Assembly (NCBI RefSeq): GCF_009363615.1
Contig: NZ_CP045384.1
Location: 1,362,501 to 1,426,500, forward strand
DNA length: 64,000 nt
DNA from: Ruegeria sp. THAF33
GTDB lineage: Bacteria; Pseudomonadota; Alphaproteobacteria; Rhodobacterales; Rhodobacteraceae
Reading direction: 5' to 3'
Shown here piece after piece: positions 19,415 through 29,830 of this stretch (position 1 is the stretch's first letter; the number at the start of each line of letters is the position of its first letter). Both the position numbers and the translations under genes were made by a program. Under the pieces are notes generated by a model, which saw only the letters and a list, made by a program, of their open reading frames with translations, was not told the origin of the DNA and did not search any database.

Positions 19415-19465
19415 CGTTGGATCAGGTAGGGTCCGGTTGGCGACAGCAGATTGAAGGGAAACGCG

Positions 19466-20425
19466 ATGAGTGGTCTTTTGGCCCTGTTGGATGATGTGGC
19501 GGGCATTGCCAAAGTTGCGGCGGCATCAGTGGACGATGTGGTTGCGGCGGCAGGCAAAGCGGGGGCCAAAACCGCCGGTGTGATCATTGATGACGCAGCA
19601 GTGACGCCGAAATACGTGCAAGGTTTCGCCCCGGCGCGTGAACTGCCGATCATCTGGCGCATTGCGCGCGGGTCGATCTTCAACAAGATCATACTCTTGC
19701 TGCCCGTCGCCTTGTTGCTGGCCAATTTTGCGCCGTGGCTGATCACGCCCTTGTTGATGCTTGGCGGGTCATATTTATGTTTTGAAGGGGCCGAGAAGAT
19801 TTTTCATGTGCTGTTTCCTCATGGCAGCCACGTGATTGAGGACGATATGAAAAACCGCGATCCGGGCCACCTGGAAGAGCAAAAGGTCAAGGGCGCCATC
19901 AAGACCGATTTCATTCTGTCTGCCGAGATCATGACCATTGCATTGGCGGCGATCGAAGCCCCGAACCTGTGGATGCAGGCCGCGACGCTGGCCGTTGTCG
20001 GGATCGGCGTGACGGTGGCCGTCTATGGGTCCGTCGCGTTGATCGTGAAAATGGATGATGTGGGGCTTTATCTGGCGCAGAACGCGCCAACACCTATCGG
20101 TCGCGGTCTGGGCCGAGGGTTGGTCAAGGCAATGCCAGGAGTGATGAAAACACTGTCCATTGTCGGAACTGCGGCGATGCTGTGGGTGGGGGGCTCGATC
20201 GTCATCCACGGGATGGAGGTTCTGGGCTTTGGCTGGCTGGGCCATCATATCCACGATTGGGCATATGCCATTGGGCATTCCGTGTCTGATCAATGGGTTG
20301 GTGCGGTTGAGTGGGTATCCAAGGCCACGATGGATGGCGTATTTGGTTTGGCCTGGGGATTGGTTTTGATCCCGGTGGCGACCAAGATAATCATGCCCCT
20401 GTTCAGCAAATCCGAAATGCATTGA
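19466..20425 (+). CDS. DUF808 family membrane protein (YedI-like)
   Basis: The 319-residue inner-membrane protein begins MSGLLALLDDVAGIAKVAAAS, the characteristic DUF808 start, followed by GAKTAGVIIDDAAVTPKYVQGF. Roughly five hydrophobic segments follow, including LPVALLLANFAPWLITPLLML and ALVLIPVATKI-like C-terminal stretch. A loop carrying CFEGAEKIFH and many charged residues joins them. The family (E. coli YedI) has no established function. The start is chosen at 19466 with AAGGGAA upstream, as homologues begin there. It diverges from gap 2 and converges on tkt with a shared terminator. Confidence 0.88.
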   Translation: MSGLLALLDDVAGIAKVAAASVDDVVAAAGKAGAKTAGVIIDDAAVTPKYVQGFAPARELPIIWRIARGSIFNKIILLLPVALLLANFAPWLITPLLMLGGSYLCFEGAEKIFHVLFPHGSHVIEDDMKNRDPGHLEEQKVKGAIKTDFILSAEIMTIALAAIEAPNLWMQAATLAVVGIGVTVAVYGSVALIVKMDDVGLYLAQNAPTPIGRGLGRGLVKAMPGVMKTLSIVGTAAMLWVGGSIVIHGMEVLGFGWLGHHIHDWAYAIGHSVSDQWVGAVEWVSKATMDGVFGLAWGLVLIPVATKIIMPLFSKSEMH

Positions 20426-20436
20426 AACCAAAATGA

Positions 20437-20460
20437 AAAGGGCGGCCAAGGCCGCCCTTT
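20437..20460. terminator. Bidirectional terminator between the DUF808 gene and tkt
   Basis: AAAGGGCGGC and GCCGCCCTTT form a perfect 10-bp stem with a CAAG loop. It is flanked by A-rich sequence on the left, which gives a T-run for tkt on the minus strand. Confidence 0.85.
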
Positions 20461-20481
20461 GCTCGATCAGAAGGGACTGTC

Positions 20482-22506
20482 TTACAGTCCCAACAGTTCC
20501 TTGACCTTGGCCACAGTTGCTTCGGCCGTGATGCCGAAATGCTTGTACAGCTCACCGGCAGGGGCCGAGGCACCAAAGCTGGACATGCCGACGAAGCCTG
20601 CCTTGGCTTCGCGGCCACGCTCGCCCAGCAGCCAGCGATCCCAGCCACCGGCGCGCACGGCGGCCTCGATGCCGACGCGGACCGGACCGGCAGGCAGTAC
20701 CCGCTTGCGATAGGCTTCGTCCTGCTGTGCGAACAGCTCCATGCAGGGCATCGAGACGACGCGGGTGCCGATGCCTTCGGCTTCGAGCATCGCTTTGGCT
20801 TCCATGGCCAGCGAAACCTCTGAACCAGTTGCAATCAGGATCGCCTGACGCTTGCCCTCGGCCTCGGCCAGAACATAGGCGCCTTGTGCGGTCAGGTTCT
20901 TGGTCTTGTGATCCTTGCGCACGGTCGGCACGCCCTGGCGGGTCAGCGAAAGAACCGAGGGGCTGTCCTTGAATGTCAGTGCCAGTTCCCAGGCTTCTGC
21001 GGTTTCGATCGTATCGGCGGGGCGGAACACATAGGTGTTCGGCGTCGCGCGCGAGATGGCCAGATGTTCAACCGGCTGGTGGGTCGGGCCGTCCTCGCCC
21101 AGACCGATCGAGTCATGGGTCATTACGAAAACCGAGGGGATCTTCATCAGGGCCGCCAGCCGCATGGATGGGCGGGCATAATCAGTGAAGGCCATGAAGG
21201 TCCCACCATATGGGCGGATGCCACCGTGCAGCGCCATGCCGTTCATCGCAGCGGCCATGCCGTGTTCGCGAATGCCGTAGTGGATATAGCGGCCCTTGCG
21301 GTTTTCCGGCAGGAACACGCCCATATCGGCCGATTTTGTGTTGTTCGATCCGGTCAGGTCGGCCGAGCCGCCAACAGTCTCGGTCATGATCGGGTTGACG
21401 ACGTTCAGAACTTTTTCGGACGAGGCGCGGGTGGCCAGTTTCGGCTGCTCTTCAGACATCTGCTTTTTGAACGCACGAATGGCGCCAGCCAGCCTCTTGG
21501 GGGCCTCAAACGCATAGGCGCGTTTGAATTCGGCCTGCTTCCTCTCGGAAAGCTGGGCAAAACGTTCTTCCCAAGCCGCACGTTCGTCTGCACCGCGTGC
21601 ACCAATGGCTTCCCAAGCGGTTTTGACGTTGGCTGGAACTTCGAATGTGTCGTGCGGCCAGCCATAGGCCTCTTTCGCGGCTTTCAGCTGATCCTGATCT
21701 GTCAGTGCCCCATGACCTTTCGAGGTGTCCTGCGCAGCATGACCCAGAGCGATATGGGTTTCACAGGCGATCATGGTTGGTTTCTTGGACTTTTTCGCCT
21801 GAACAATGGCCGCATCGATGGCTTTGGGGTCATGGCCGTCGATCTCAATCACGTGCCAGCCAGAGGCCGCAAACCGGCGGACCTGATCGGTGCGATCGGC
21901 GATATCGACAGTGCCGTCGATGGTGATGTTGTTGTTGTCCCAGAAGACGATCAGTTTGCTCAGCTCATGGCGGCCGGCCAATGTGATCGCTTCCTGACTA
22001 ACACCTTCCATCAGACAGCCGTCACCCGCGATCACGTAAGTGTAGTGATCCACGACCTTCTTGCCGTAATGCGCGCGCTGGATTTCCTCGGCCATGGCAA
22101 AACCCACGGCGTTCGAGATACCCTGACCAAGCGGGCCGGTCGTGGTTTCAACACCGTCGATCAGAAAGTTTTCAGGGTGGCCCGCGGTCTTGGCGCCCAA
22201 CTGGCGAAAATTCTTGATCTCTTCCAGCGTCACATCGGCATGACCGGTGAGATAGAGAAGCGAATAAACCAGCATCGAACCGTGACCAGCCGACAGGATG
22301 AACCGATCGCGGTCCGGCCAGTTCGGGGCCGAGGCGTCGAATTTCAGGTGCTTTTCGAACAGAACGGTCGCAACATCGGCCATGCCCATCGGCATACCGG
22401 AATGGCCGGAATTTGCGGCGGCGACGGCGTCAAGGGTCAGGGTGCGGATGGCCGCAGCTTTGTCCCAGTGTTCGGGGTTGGCTTTGCGCAGCGCAGTCAG
22501 GTCCAC
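20482..22506 (-). CDS. tkt: Transketolase
   Basis: Transketolase moves two-carbon units between sugar phosphates in the non-oxidative pentose phosphate pathway, using thiamine diphosphate. The 674-residue protein shows [16 protein letters not shown] near the N-terminus, the thiamine motif [13 protein letters not shown]...NNITIDG, and [18 protein letters not shown] in the pyrimidine domain. Translation most likely starts at the GTG at 22506 ([15 protein letters not shown]), with AAGGA 9 bases upstream; no suitable ATG exists. Just upstream is ATTGCGCGCTCAAT, a partial match to the site found at gap and fba. It is convergent with the DUF808 gene. Confidence 0.97.
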   Translation of the reverse strand: MDLTALRKANPEHWDKAAAIRTLTLDAVAAANSGHSGMPMGMADVATVLFEKHLKFDASAPNWPDRDRFILSAGHGSMLVYSLLYLTGHADVTLEEIKNFRQLGAKTAGHPENFLIDGVETTTGPLGQGISNAVGFAMAEEIQRAHYGKKVVDHYTYVIAGDGCLMEGVSQEAITLAGRHELSKLIVFWDNNNITIDGTVDIADRTDQVRRFAASGWHVIEIDGHDPKAIDAAIVQAKKSKKPTMIACETHIALGHAAQDTSKGHGALTDQDQLKAAKEAYGWPHDTFEVPANVKTAWEAIGARGADERAAWEERFAQLSERKQAEFKRAYAFEAPKRLAGAIRAFKKQMSEEQPKLATRASSEKVLNVVNPIMTETVGGSADLTGSNNTKSADMGVFLPENRKGRYIHYGIREHGMAAAMNGMALHGGIRPYGGTFMAFTDYARPSMRLAALMKIPSVFVMTHDSIGLGEDGPTHQPVEHLAISRATPNTYVFRPADTIETAEAWELALTFKDSPSVLSLTRQGVPTVRKDHKTKNLTAQGAYVLAEAEGKRQAILIATGSEVSLAMEAKAMLEAEGIGTRVVSMPCMELFAQQDEAYRKRVLPAGPVRVGIEAAVRAGGWDRWLLGERGREAKAGFVGMSSFGASAPAGELYKHFGITAEATVAKVKELLGL

Positions 22507-22534
22507 GGGCGTTGTTCCTTTGGATAAAAAGCAG

Positions 22535-22548
22535 ATTGCGCGCTCAAT
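22535..22548. promoter_or_regulatory. GCGC-centred operator-like site upstream of tkt
   Basis: ATTGCGCGCTCAAT is a near-palindrome that shares GCGCTCAA with the reverse of the fba-upstream site. It lies 29 bases upstream of the tkt start. It is the weakest of the four related sites. Confidence 0.35.
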
Positions 22549-22742
22549 ACCATTCAGTACCCAAAGTGCAAGCGGAACCGGGCTTTGGCAACGCCCGATA
22601 GGTGAAGAGCGCGGCCCAAGTGATTGAAACCAAACAGTGGGTATTTTCTGTCGCATTCCGTTAGACTGTCGGCAAGCGGGATTCGGTTTTGATTCGGATC
22701 ACTTCGCGACAGAATGAACCTTGATAAAGAGGTGACAGGGGC

Positions 22743-23597
22743 ATGAGCCAGTTAGAGGAACTACAGCACCGTATTATTGCTGCGATGGACCGTATCAGTG
22801 CGGGCGTCGAAGGGTTGGGCGGTTCGTCCCGGAATGCTGAAGTAAATGAGAGGCTTCAGGCCGAACTTGAAGACGAGAGAGTTGCCAATGCGCAGCTTCA
22901 GGAACGACTGAAGACGCTGAAAGAGCAGCACGAAAAACAAGTGGACGCGCTGCGTGCTGATCTGGAAGAGCTGCGCACGGAACCAGCGGGTGCCGCCGAC
23001 GCGGATGCGCTGCGCGCAGAGCTGGAAGAAGCCCGGGCGAAAATCGCGTCTGTCGAAGCGGCCCGCGCCGAGCTGGCTGAGGCCAAGGCGGCCTTGGACA
23101 ACAATGCCGAACTGGACGCGTTGAAGGCCGAGAACGAAAGGCTGCGCGCCGAACTTGACGGCATCGAAGATCCTTCGGCGTTGAAAGCCGAGCTTGAGCA
23201 ATTACGTGAATTGCTTGCTCAGGCAAAGGAAGTCGAGGCGGAAAACAGCCGCCTCAAGGCAGAGCTTGAAGATACGGTACGGGTCGATGATCTGAGCGCC
23301 GAGCTTGAGATGCTGCGGGCCGAACGGGCCAGCCATGGCGCTGCGATGTCCCGGCTGGATGACGATCTGCAACGTATGCGCAAGGCGAACGAGCAGTTGC
23401 GGAATTCGGTCGAAGAGTTGCGTTCCGCCGCCGCAAAAGGGCTGACGGATGCTGAATTGCTGAACCGCGCCACCGTTGCCGAGCTAGAGGCGACACGTGC
23501 GGCGCAGGCTTCGGACGCCGCCGAAGCGCAGGCCGTGTTGGCACGGTTGGAACCTCTGCTGTCGCAGGCAAAACTTGTAGAAGGTGAGGTAGAGTAA
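22743..23597 (+). CDS. Coiled-coil protein encoded with zapA (ZauP-like)
   Basis: The 284-residue protein is almost entirely heptad-repeat coiled coil, rich in Glu, Ala, Leu and Arg, with no membrane segment and no catalytic motif. Recurrent EL(R/K)AEL units run from about residue 35 to 270. It ends one base inside the zapA start (TAATG), so the two are translationally coupled. In Caulobacter crescentus a coiled-coil protein, ZauP, is encoded beside zapA and works with it to focus the Z-ring; position and architecture suggest the same here. That assignment is inference, because such proteins have low sequence conservation. Confidence 0.7.
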   Translation: MSQLEELQHRIIAAMDRISAGVEGLGGSSRNAEVNERLQAELEDERVANAQLQERLKTLKEQHEKQVDALRADLEELRTEPAGAADADALRAELEEARAKIASVEAARAELAEAKAALDNNAELDALKAENERLRAELDGIEDPSALKAELEQLRELLAQAKEVEAENSRLKAELEDTVRVDDLSAELEMLRAERASHGAAMSRLDDDLQRMRKANEQLRNSVEELRSAAAKGLTDAELLNRATVAELEATRAAQASDAAEAQAVLARLEPLLSQAKLVEGEVE

Positions 23598-23992
23598 TGC
23601 CCGAGGTAACCATTCATATTGGCGGGCGGAGTTTTGATGTGTCCTGCCGGGACGGGGAAGAACCCTTTCTGCACGCGGCCGCCAAAATGCTGGATGACGA
23701 AGCGCAGGTTCTGTCCGATCAGATTGGGCGGATGCCGGAAGCGCGCATGTTGCTGATGGCCGGTCTGCTGCTGGCTGACAAGACGGCGGCGACGGAAGAC
23801 AAGGTCAAGTCGCTGGAGGCCAGGCTGGCCGAGGCCGAGGCCGAGCTTCAATCGCTGAGAAATGCGCCCGCGCCGGAACCTGAACGTATTGAAGTCGCGG
23901 TGGTGCCTCCATCCGTTACGGATACGCTGGCCGAGCTGGCAGCACGTGCGGAAGCGCTGGCTTCGGTCGTCGAGGAGAAGAAGGCACAATGA
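23597..23992 (+). CDS. zapA: Cell division protein ZapA
   Basis: ZapA binds FtsZ and cross-links its filaments at midcell. The 131-residue protein carries the family core in its first 90 residues: VTIHIGGRSFDVSCRDGEE, then MLDDEAQVLSDQIGRMPEARMLLMAGLLLADK, followed by a coiled coil. The C-terminal 40 residues (proline-rich then LAELAARAEALASVVEEKK) form an extension common in alphaproteobacteria. The start overlaps the preceding stop by 1 base and the stop overlaps the next start (ATGA), so three genes form one coupled operon. Confidence 0.93.
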   Translation: MPEVTIHIGGRSFDVSCRDGEEPFLHAAAKMLDDEAQVLSDQIGRMPEARMLLMAGLLLADKTAATEDKVKSLEARLAEAEAELQSLRNAPAPEPERIEVAVVPPSVTDTLAELAARAEALASVVEEKKAQ

Positions 23993-24336
23993 CCTATCTG
24001 CGCAATTTCTTCTGCGGTGCTTTGCTTGTTTTTCCGGCAACGGCGGCACTCGCCGAAATCGACATTCTGTCTGTCACCTTTACCTGCGAGAACGGCGTGC
24101 CGTTGCCGGTGACCTATTTCAACGCGCCTGACGGTTCAGGCGCGGCGGCGACGATGGTGGACAACACTCTGGTCGCGATGCGCCAGGTCGAAAGCGGATC
24201 GGGCATCCGCTATGAATCTCTCGGAGCCGAAGGAACCTATATCCTGCGCTCAAAAGGCTGGAACGCGTCAATCAGCTATTTGGCGGCGGGCGCCGCCAAT
24301 GAGCAGGCGATTTATCGGGACTGTTCCAGCCGGTAG
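23989..24336 (+). CDS. MliC-type secreted C-type lysozyme inhibitor
   Basis: The 115-residue product has a signal peptide (about residues 1-22, ending TAALA) and then an MliC domain. Key features are SVTFTCENGVPLPVTY with the first cysteine, the SGSGIRYES loop (the invariant serine and arginine that enter the lysozyme active site in this family), and a C-terminal cysteine in YRDCSS able to form the domain's disulfide. There is no lipobox, so it is likely periplasmic and soluble. It overlaps zapA by 4 bases. A protective role for peptidoglycan is inferred from the family. Confidence 0.85.
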   Translation: MTYLRNFFCGALLVFPATAALAEIDILSVTFTCENGVPLPVTYFNAPDGSGAAATMVDNTLVAMRQVESGSGIRYESLGAEGTYILRSKGWNASISYLAAGAANEQAIYRDCSSR

Positions 24337-24342
24337 GCAGGA

Positions 24343-24705
24343 TTACGCGTTTGCTTCGCGGATTTTGTCGGCTGCTTCTTTGTTGTAGCCGACACCGTTT
24401 TCATCAAAAAGCGTGTCCAGCTCACCCGAAAGGGTCATCTCGGTGATGATGTCGCAACCGCCTACGAATTCGCCTTTGACATACAGCTGCGGCACGGTCG
24501 GCCAGTCGGAATAATCCTTGATGCCCTGACGCACGTTTTCGTCGGCCAGAACGTTCACGTCGGTGTATTCGACGCCCATATAGTTCAGAACTCCGGCCAC
24601 GCGGGACGAGAAACCACATTGTGGCATCTCTTTGGTGCCTTTCATGTACAGCACCACGTCATTGGCTTTGACGGTTTCGTCGATCTGGGTTTTCACATCG
24701 GTCAT
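24343..24705 (-). CDS. grxD: Monothiol glutaredoxin, Grx4 type (CGFS)
   Basis: Monothiol glutaredoxins carry [2Fe-2S] clusters with glutathione and deliver them to client proteins. The 120-residue protein has the CGFS motif at residues 30-33 (PQCGFSSRV), the WPTVPQLYV cis-proline loop and GGCDIITEM near the C-terminus for glutathione contact. The bolA gene lies 66 bases upstream on the same strand, and BolA-Grx4 pairs form known heterodimeric Fe-S complexes. The gene is convergent with the MliC gene, only 6 bases away. Confidence 0.96.
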   Translation of the reverse strand: MTDVKTQIDETVKANDVVLYMKGTKEMPQCGFSSRVAGVLNYMGVEYTDVNVLADENVRQGIKDYSDWPTVPQLYVKGEFVGGCDIITEMTLSGELDTLFDENGVGYNKEAADKIREANA

Positions 24706-24771
24706 TTTGCGTTTCCTATTCGTTTCTCCAACGGGAGAGTCATATGTTCGCCTCGAAAGAAGGCGAGAAGC

Positions 24772-25008
24772 TTATTCCGGCACTTTGGTGGTGAGCGCCA
24801 GCGCGTGCAATTCTCCGTCCGGGCCGTCCATCTTGCCCTTCAGAGCTGCGTAAACAGCGCGCTGTTGCTGAACCCGGTTTTTGCCGCGAAAGCTTTCATC
24901 CACCACCATGGCAGACATATGAACACCGTCATTTCCGCCGACCTGAATCTCGGCGTCGGGAAAGGCTTCGCGCAGCAGGTGTTCGATTTCGTGGGCGCTC
25001 ATCGGCAT
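24772..25008 (-). CDS. BolA family protein
   Basis: This 78-residue protein has the BolA fold: MSAHEIEHLLREAFPDAEIQV, GNDGVHMSAMVVDESF with the invariant histidine, and RVQQQRAVYAALKGKM before the last strand. It is of the short, Grx4-partner type without extensions and probably co-binds a [2Fe-2S] cluster with the adjacent grxD product. The ATG at 25008 is preferred because GGAG lies 8 bases upstream; a second ATG two codons later is possible. The purL gene ends 135 bases upstream on the same strand. Confidence 0.9.
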   Translation of the reverse strand: MPMSAHEIEHLLREAFPDAEIQVGGNDGVHMSAMVVDESFRGKNRVQQQRAVYAALKGKMDGPDGELHALALTTKVPE

Positions 25009-25143
25009 GTAGGTAACTCCAGAAGGTCTTTCCCAAGATGTAGAGCGCATGAACCGGGCGTGCAAGAGCACTGGCACATGCAAAAACAACCAATCCCGCA
25101 CCGGGTCACGACGCCGGTTTCGATTGGCATTCGCGTTGCGTTG

Positions 25144-27303
25144 TCAGGCGACAGCCTCGGCAAAGCTGTTGCGGTAAATCGCGGCAAGTTCATCAAGCGA
25201 GGCTTCCGAGCTGCCGATCTTCACCGTATCGCCGGTGAAACGACCAACCGCATTCAGCGGAACGCCGGTCTGACCGGCCGCAATCATCAATGCCTCGGCC
25301 TGATCGAAATTGCACGCCACAAGATAGCGGGCCTGATCTTCACCGAACAGGAATTCAGTCGGGGCGTCGTCAAGACATACGCCAACGCCTGCGGCTTCTG
25401 CCAGTTCGAAGGCAGCCAGAGCGATGCCGCCATCGCTGAGGTCGGTGCAGGCCCTGATCATCTCGCGGTTGGCGCGGATGAAATCACCGTTGCGCTTTTC
25501 GGCATCCAGATCGACATGCGGGGCGTCGCCGTCTTCGCGGTTGAACACCTCGGCCAAAAGGGCGGATTGACCCAGATGCCCCTTGGTTTCACCGATCACC
25601 AGCACGACGTGGCCTTCGCGCACTTCGTTGCCGATGACCTCGTCCGAATGCTGCAACAGGCCGACTGCGCCAATGGTGGGGGTCGGCAGAATGGCCTGTC
25701 CGTCGGTCTCATTGTACAGAGAGACGTTGCCCGACACGATCGGCATATCCAACGCGCCGACTGCGGCGCCGATGCCCTGTATGGCACCGACAAACTGGCC
25801 CATGATTTCGGGCTTTTCGGGATTGCCGAAGTTCAGGTTGTCCGTGGTGGCCAGCGGCTTGGCGCCGACGGCGGTCAGGTTGCGATAGGCTTCGGCCACC
25901 GCTTGTTTGCCGCCCTCAAAAGGGTTTGCGCGCACATAGCGCGGGGTCACGTCGGATGTGAAGGCAAGCACCTTGTCGGTCCCGTGGACGCGGACCAGGC
26001 CCGCACCCAGACCCGGCGTGCGGACGGAATCCGCCATCACCATGGTGTCGTACTGCTCGTAAACCCACTGCTTGCCTGCGTAGTTGGGCGAAGCGAGCAG
26101 GGCGCGCAGCCCGTCAATCGGGTCGATCTGGGGCACTTCGGCCAGTTCTTCTGCCTGTGGCGTAGGCTCCCATGGGCGGTCGTATTCCGGCGCGGTGGAA
26201 GACAGTTTGGACAGAACCAGATCGGCTTTGACTTCGCCGTTATGCATGATCAGAAAGCGGTCTTCGGCAATGGTTTCGCCAACGATTGCGAAATCAAGAT
26301 CCCATTTTTCGAACACGGCGCGGGCCTCGGCCTCAAGCTCGGGCTTGAGGACCATCAGCATACGCTCCTGAGACTCGGACAGCATCATTTCATAGGCTGT
26401 CATGTTTTCTTCGCGCTGAGGAACGTTCTCCAGATCAAGACGCACGCCAAGGCCACCCTTGTCACCCATTTCAACGGCCGAGCAGGTCAGGCCCGCCGCG
26501 CCCATGTCCTGGATCGAGATCACCGCACCGGTCCGCATCAGTTCCAGCGTCGCCTCCATCAGGCGTTTTTCGGTGAAGGGGTCGCCGACCTGAACCGTGG
26601 GGCGCTTTTCTTCGATTGTGTCGTCGAATTCGGCGGATGCCATGGTTGCACCACCCACACCATCACGACCGGTTTTTGCGCCCAGATAGACGACAGGCAT
26701 ACCCACGCCCGACGCGGCCGAATAGAAAATCTTGTCACTGTCAGCCAGACCGGCCGCAAAGGCGTTCACAAGGCAGTTGCCATTGTATGCAGGGTGAAAG
26801 CGCACTTCGCCACCGACGCAAGGCACGCCGAAGCAGTTGCCATAGCCACCGATGCCCTCGACCACGCCGTTGACCAGTTGACGGGTCTTGTGATGGCCGG
26901 GTTCGCCGAAGGACAATGCGTTCATTGACGCAATGGGACGCGCGCCCATGGTAAAGACGTCGCGCAGGATGCCCCCCACGCCGGTCGCCGCACCCTGATA
27001 GGGTTCGATATAAGACGGGTGGTTGTGGCTTTCCATCTTGAAAACCACGGCCTGACCGTCGCCAATGTCCACCACGCCTGCGTTTTCACCGGGTCCGCAG
27101 ATCACCTGGGGCCCAGAGGTGGGCAGGGTGCGCAGCCATTTCTTCGAAGATTTGTAGGAACAGTGCTCGTTCCACATGGCCGAGAAAATGCCGAGCTCGG
27201 TGAAAGTAGGTTCACGCCCGATGATCTCGAGGATCATGTCATATTCCTCGGGCTTGAGCCCGTGTGCGGCAATCAGATCGGGTGTGATGGCGGGCTCTTG
27301 CAT
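25144..27303 (-). CDS. purL: Phosphoribosylformylglycinamidine synthase subunit PurL
   Basis: PurL is the ATP-dependent synthetase subunit of FGAM synthase, the fourth step of purine synthesis; PurQ supplies ammonia and PurS bridges them. The 719-residue protein is the small type found with PurS and PurQ. It shows [21 protein letters not shown], the [23 protein letters not shown] active-site block and [11 protein letters not shown]. The ATG at 27303 follows AGGA by 6 bases; an in-frame ATG at 27321 has no such site. The partner genes purS and purQ are about 20 kb away in this window. Confidence 0.97.
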   Translation of the reverse strand: MQEPAITPDLIAAHGLKPEEYDMILEIIGREPTFTELGIFSAMWNEHCSYKSSKKWLRTLPTSGPQVICGPGENAGVVDIGDGQAVVFKMESHNHPSYIEPYQGAATGVGGILRDVFTMGARPIASMNALSFGEPGHHKTRQLVNGVVEGIGGYGNCFGVPCVGGEVRFHPAYNGNCLVNAFAAGLADSDKIFYSAASGVGMPVVYLGAKTGRDGVGGATMASAEFDDTIEEKRPTVQVGDPFTEKRLMEATLELMRTGAVISIQDMGAAGLTCSAVEMGDKGGLGVRLDLENVPQREENMTAYEMMLSESQERMLMVLKPELEAEARAVFEKWDLDFAIVGETIAEDRFLIMHNGEVKADLVLSKLSSTAPEYDRPWEPTPQAEELAEVPQIDPIDGLRALLASPNYAGKQWVYEQYDTMVMADSVRTPGLGAGLVRVHGTDKVLAFTSDVTPRYVRANPFEGGKQAVAEAYRNLTAVGAKPLATTDNLNFGNPEKPEIMGQFVGAIQGIGAAVGALDMPIVSGNVSLYNETDGQAILPTPTIGAVGLLQHSDEVIGNEVREGHVVLVIGETKGHLGQSALLAEVFNREDGDAPHVDLDAEKRNGDFIRANREMIRACTDLSDGGIALAAFELAEAAGVGVCLDDAPTEFLFGEDQARYLVACNFDQAEALMIAAGQTGVPLNAVGRFTGDTVKIGSSEASLDELAAIYRNSFAEAVA

Positions 27304-27402
27304 CTTCTGTCCTGTGTCCAAGTGGGCCGAGATTGCGCGCCTTGTAGGGCAAGCGCGCGCGTGTGGAAAGGGTCAAGACGGCGCAGGTTGCGTCTTTCAA
27401 AG

Positions 27403-27433
27403 AAAAACGGAACCGGCATCACTGCCGGTTCCG
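27403..27433 (-). terminator. Rho-independent terminator of the MscS-type gene
   Basis: On the minus strand, GGAACCGGCA and TGCCGGTTCC form a perfect 10-bp stem with a 4-base loop, followed by TTTTT. It lies 51 bases after the stop codon of the mechanosensitive channel gene. Confidence 0.88.
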
Positions 27434-27483
27434 GATGAATACGCTCCAAAATGGGTGCATGCAGCTGGCGTGGCCCGCGAGGG

Positions 27484-29730
27484 TTACGCCGATCCCTGAT
27501 CCTTGTTGAGCTGCGCTGCGGCTGCGGCGCCAACAGCCGTCTTCTGTTCTGGGGTCAGGTTTTCATTGTCGTCCAGACCCGGAATTGCAACGCGCACCTC
27601 GCGGCGGGCAAAGTCGATGCCGTTTTCCTTGAAGGCCGCCTTGACCCGGTTGAAGATCTCCTTGCGCAATGTGAACTGCTTGCCGGGCTTGGCCATGAAC
27701 TTGCCACGGATGATCATGCCGACATCGTCAAAATCGAACACACCTTGCGATTTGAACGGTTGCAGGAAGCCATCCTTGTGGGTCTCGTCCTCCATCATCT
27801 CAGCACCGATCTTCTTGAAGATCTTCTTGACCTTGTTGGGATCGGTGTCGAATGGCACGGTGAATTTCAGCTTCATGATCACCCAGTCGCGGCTGAAATT
27901 TGTCAGCTTCTGAATCTCACCGTAGGGAATCGTGTGTACGGGGCCGCGATGGTGACGCAACTGCATCGAGCGAACCGAGATTTTCTCGACAGTTCCCATC
28001 GTGCCGCCGACATCGACATATTCTCCGACGCGGAAGGCATCGTCGATCAGGAAGAAAACCCCGCCCACGATGTCAGCGACCAGCTTCTGCGCACCAAAAC
28101 CGATCGCCAGACCCAGAACACCGGCACCGGCCAAAAGCGGCGTGATATTGATGCCCAATGCGCCCAGCGCCAGCAGGCCAAAAATCACGGCAATCGTAAT
28201 CTGGGCCGTGATCCGCATCAGAGGCAGAACCGTCGCCAGACGAGAGCCGCCGGCACCGCCGCCTTCACCGCCTGCCTCTTCGTCCAGGGCCTCGGCCGCC
28301 GTCTGTTCCCGGGCCAATCGGCGGTTGATCCAGAGCGAGACGACCTCGTTCAGGATATAGCCAACGGCGATGATCAGCAGGAATTCGATCACGGCACCGC
28401 CGACTTCGGCACCGACACCGGCCGAAGCGACATTGCGTAGGTCAAGATGCCATGCGCGTGCAATCATGAAAACCACGACCAAGCCGGCGATAACGCGACC
28501 AATCCGGATATAGCTGCGTTTCGCGGAACGGTAGGCGCGTTCGGCAAGGGGGCCTTCGCCCGACATTGGCGGTTGCAAATGCCGCACGAGACCGCGGATC
28601 AGCGTATCCAGCGCAGGCGCAATCAACAACCAGAACATCGTCGTGAAATGCGCACCGCTGGTCAGCAATCTCAGTGTTGCCGGATCACGCTGCGCGACCA
28701 GGAACTCGACCAGCAGCCAGATTGCCACCGAAACGCCGATGGCAAAATAGGGGTAATAATGCGCAACTTCTTCATCGAATTTCGTGTGATCCGGGTCTGT
28801 CCCAAGCATCATCTGCGACAGTCCTTCGCGCGCGGTCCACGCGATTACGGCGATATAGACGTGAATAGCAGCGTTCAGCCAGAAGCCAATGCGGGTATCG
28901 TCACCCGTGACGCCATTGAGCGCGTTGAACCGTACGACGAACAGCGTGAACCCGATCAGGATCAACAGGCCGATCAGGTTGCGGTGCAGGTACTTTGCCC
29001 AGTGGTCGTCGATATTGACCAACCGAAATTGCGGCTTCTCCGGTGCCAGAACAAACCGGGACGCAGCAGCACCCAAACGCGGCACCCAGATAAGATAGAT
29101 TACAAACGGTGCAGCATAGGTGATCTGTTCCGTCGTCAGAAGGCCGCGGCCAACCGCGCGGATCACGACATAGAAAACGATCAGCCCGGCGATTTCGCGG
29201 CAGAACCGACGAAACAGGTATCTGACGGCGCCCCAAAGGTCGGCCTCGTCCGCGGCTTCGGTTGCTTCATGCCAGCGACGGGTCAGGAAGATGAACAGCT
29301 TTTCCGCAATGAACCCGACGACAAGCACAGAGAGGACAAGCCCCATAAGTGTAAAGACGCCAGTCGTTCCGAACGTATCGCTAAAATTGCTGAACGCAGT
29401 AATCTGCGCCGTCACTATGTTGGGAAGCGTGGTCAGGACATGTGTCCAGGACGCGACCATGGCTGCCCAGATCTCGCTTATCTCGGTCAACGGGTCTTCT
29501 ACGTTTTCTTTCTCGGCGGCTTGTTTCTCCGCCACGGCATCAAGGCGTTCCAACAGAATTGCGCGAACCTGGTCATCGGACATGCGAGCAACAAGATCGT
29601 CGACCTGTTCGGGCGTGAGGTCTTCCGGAATGGTCACTGTAGAAGTTGAACCGGCGTCCTGCGCGTATAGTGGCACTGCTATGAACAATGCGGAGACGAG
29701 CGCGAAAACTAGGCGGAGTGGGTGGAACAT
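27484..29730 (-). CDS. Large MscS-family mechanosensitive channel
   Basis: The 748-residue inner-membrane channel has a signal peptide (residues 1-23), a periplasmic helical region, a series of about ten predicted membrane helices, and a C-terminal MscS domain from about residue 520. The pore helix and lining read GVLGLAIGFGAQKLVADIVGG, followed by the beta-domain segment IDDAFRVGEYVDVGGTMGTVEKI and RHHRGPVHTIPYGEI. Proteins of this layout resemble MscK/YbiO-type channels that release solutes on hypo-osmotic shock. The ATG at 29730 follows GAGGG by 8 bases. A small cytoplasmic extension (about 40 residues) follows the MscS core. Confidence 0.9.
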   Translation of the reverse strand: MFHPLRLVFALVSALFIAVPLYAQDAGSTSTVTIPEDLTPEQVDDLVARMSDDQVRAILLERLDAVAEKQAAEKENVEDPLTEISEIWAAMVASWTHVLTTLPNIVTAQITAFSNFSDTFGTTGVFTLMGLVLSVLVVGFIAEKLFIFLTRRWHEATEAADEADLWGAVRYLFRRFCREIAGLIVFYVVIRAVGRGLLTTEQITYAAPFVIYLIWVPRLGAAASRFVLAPEKPQFRLVNIDDHWAKYLHRNLIGLLILIGFTLFVVRFNALNGVTGDDTRIGFWLNAAIHVYIAVIAWTAREGLSQMMLGTDPDHTKFDEEVAHYYPYFAIGVSVAIWLLVEFLVAQRDPATLRLLTSGAHFTTMFWLLIAPALDTLIRGLVRHLQPPMSGEGPLAERAYRSAKRSYIRIGRVIAGLVVVFMIARAWHLDLRNVASAGVGAEVGGAVIEFLLIIAVGYILNEVVSLWINRRLAREQTAAEALDEEAGGEGGGAGGSRLATVLPLMRITAQITIAVIFGLLALGALGINITPLLAGAGVLGLAIGFGAQKLVADIVGGVFFLIDDAFRVGEYVDVGGTMGTVEKISVRSMQLRHHRGPVHTIPYGEIQKLTNFSRDWVIMKLKFTVPFDTDPNKVKKIFKKIGAEMMEDETHKDGFLQPFKSQGVFDFDDVGMIIRGKFMAKPGKQFTLRKEIFNRVKAAFKENGIDFARREVRVAIPGLDDNENLTPEQKTAVGAAAAAQLNKDQGSA

Positions 29731-29830
29731 GTATTTTCCCTCAAACACGAAATTGTATCGTTTTTTGGGGATCATATGCCTATGCGTGTATTTTTCCCAG
29801 AGCTTTCGCTGACTTAATGCAGGGTCCGGC

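Noticed and set aside
20884..22527. A 547-codon open frame opposite tkt
   Set aside because: It is antisense to transketolase, which has all its motifs; the open frame is a shadow.
24619..26928. A 769-codon open frame opposite purL
   Set aside because: It is the antisense of purL and grxD/bolA sequence and has no recognisable domain, while purL is complete on the other strand.
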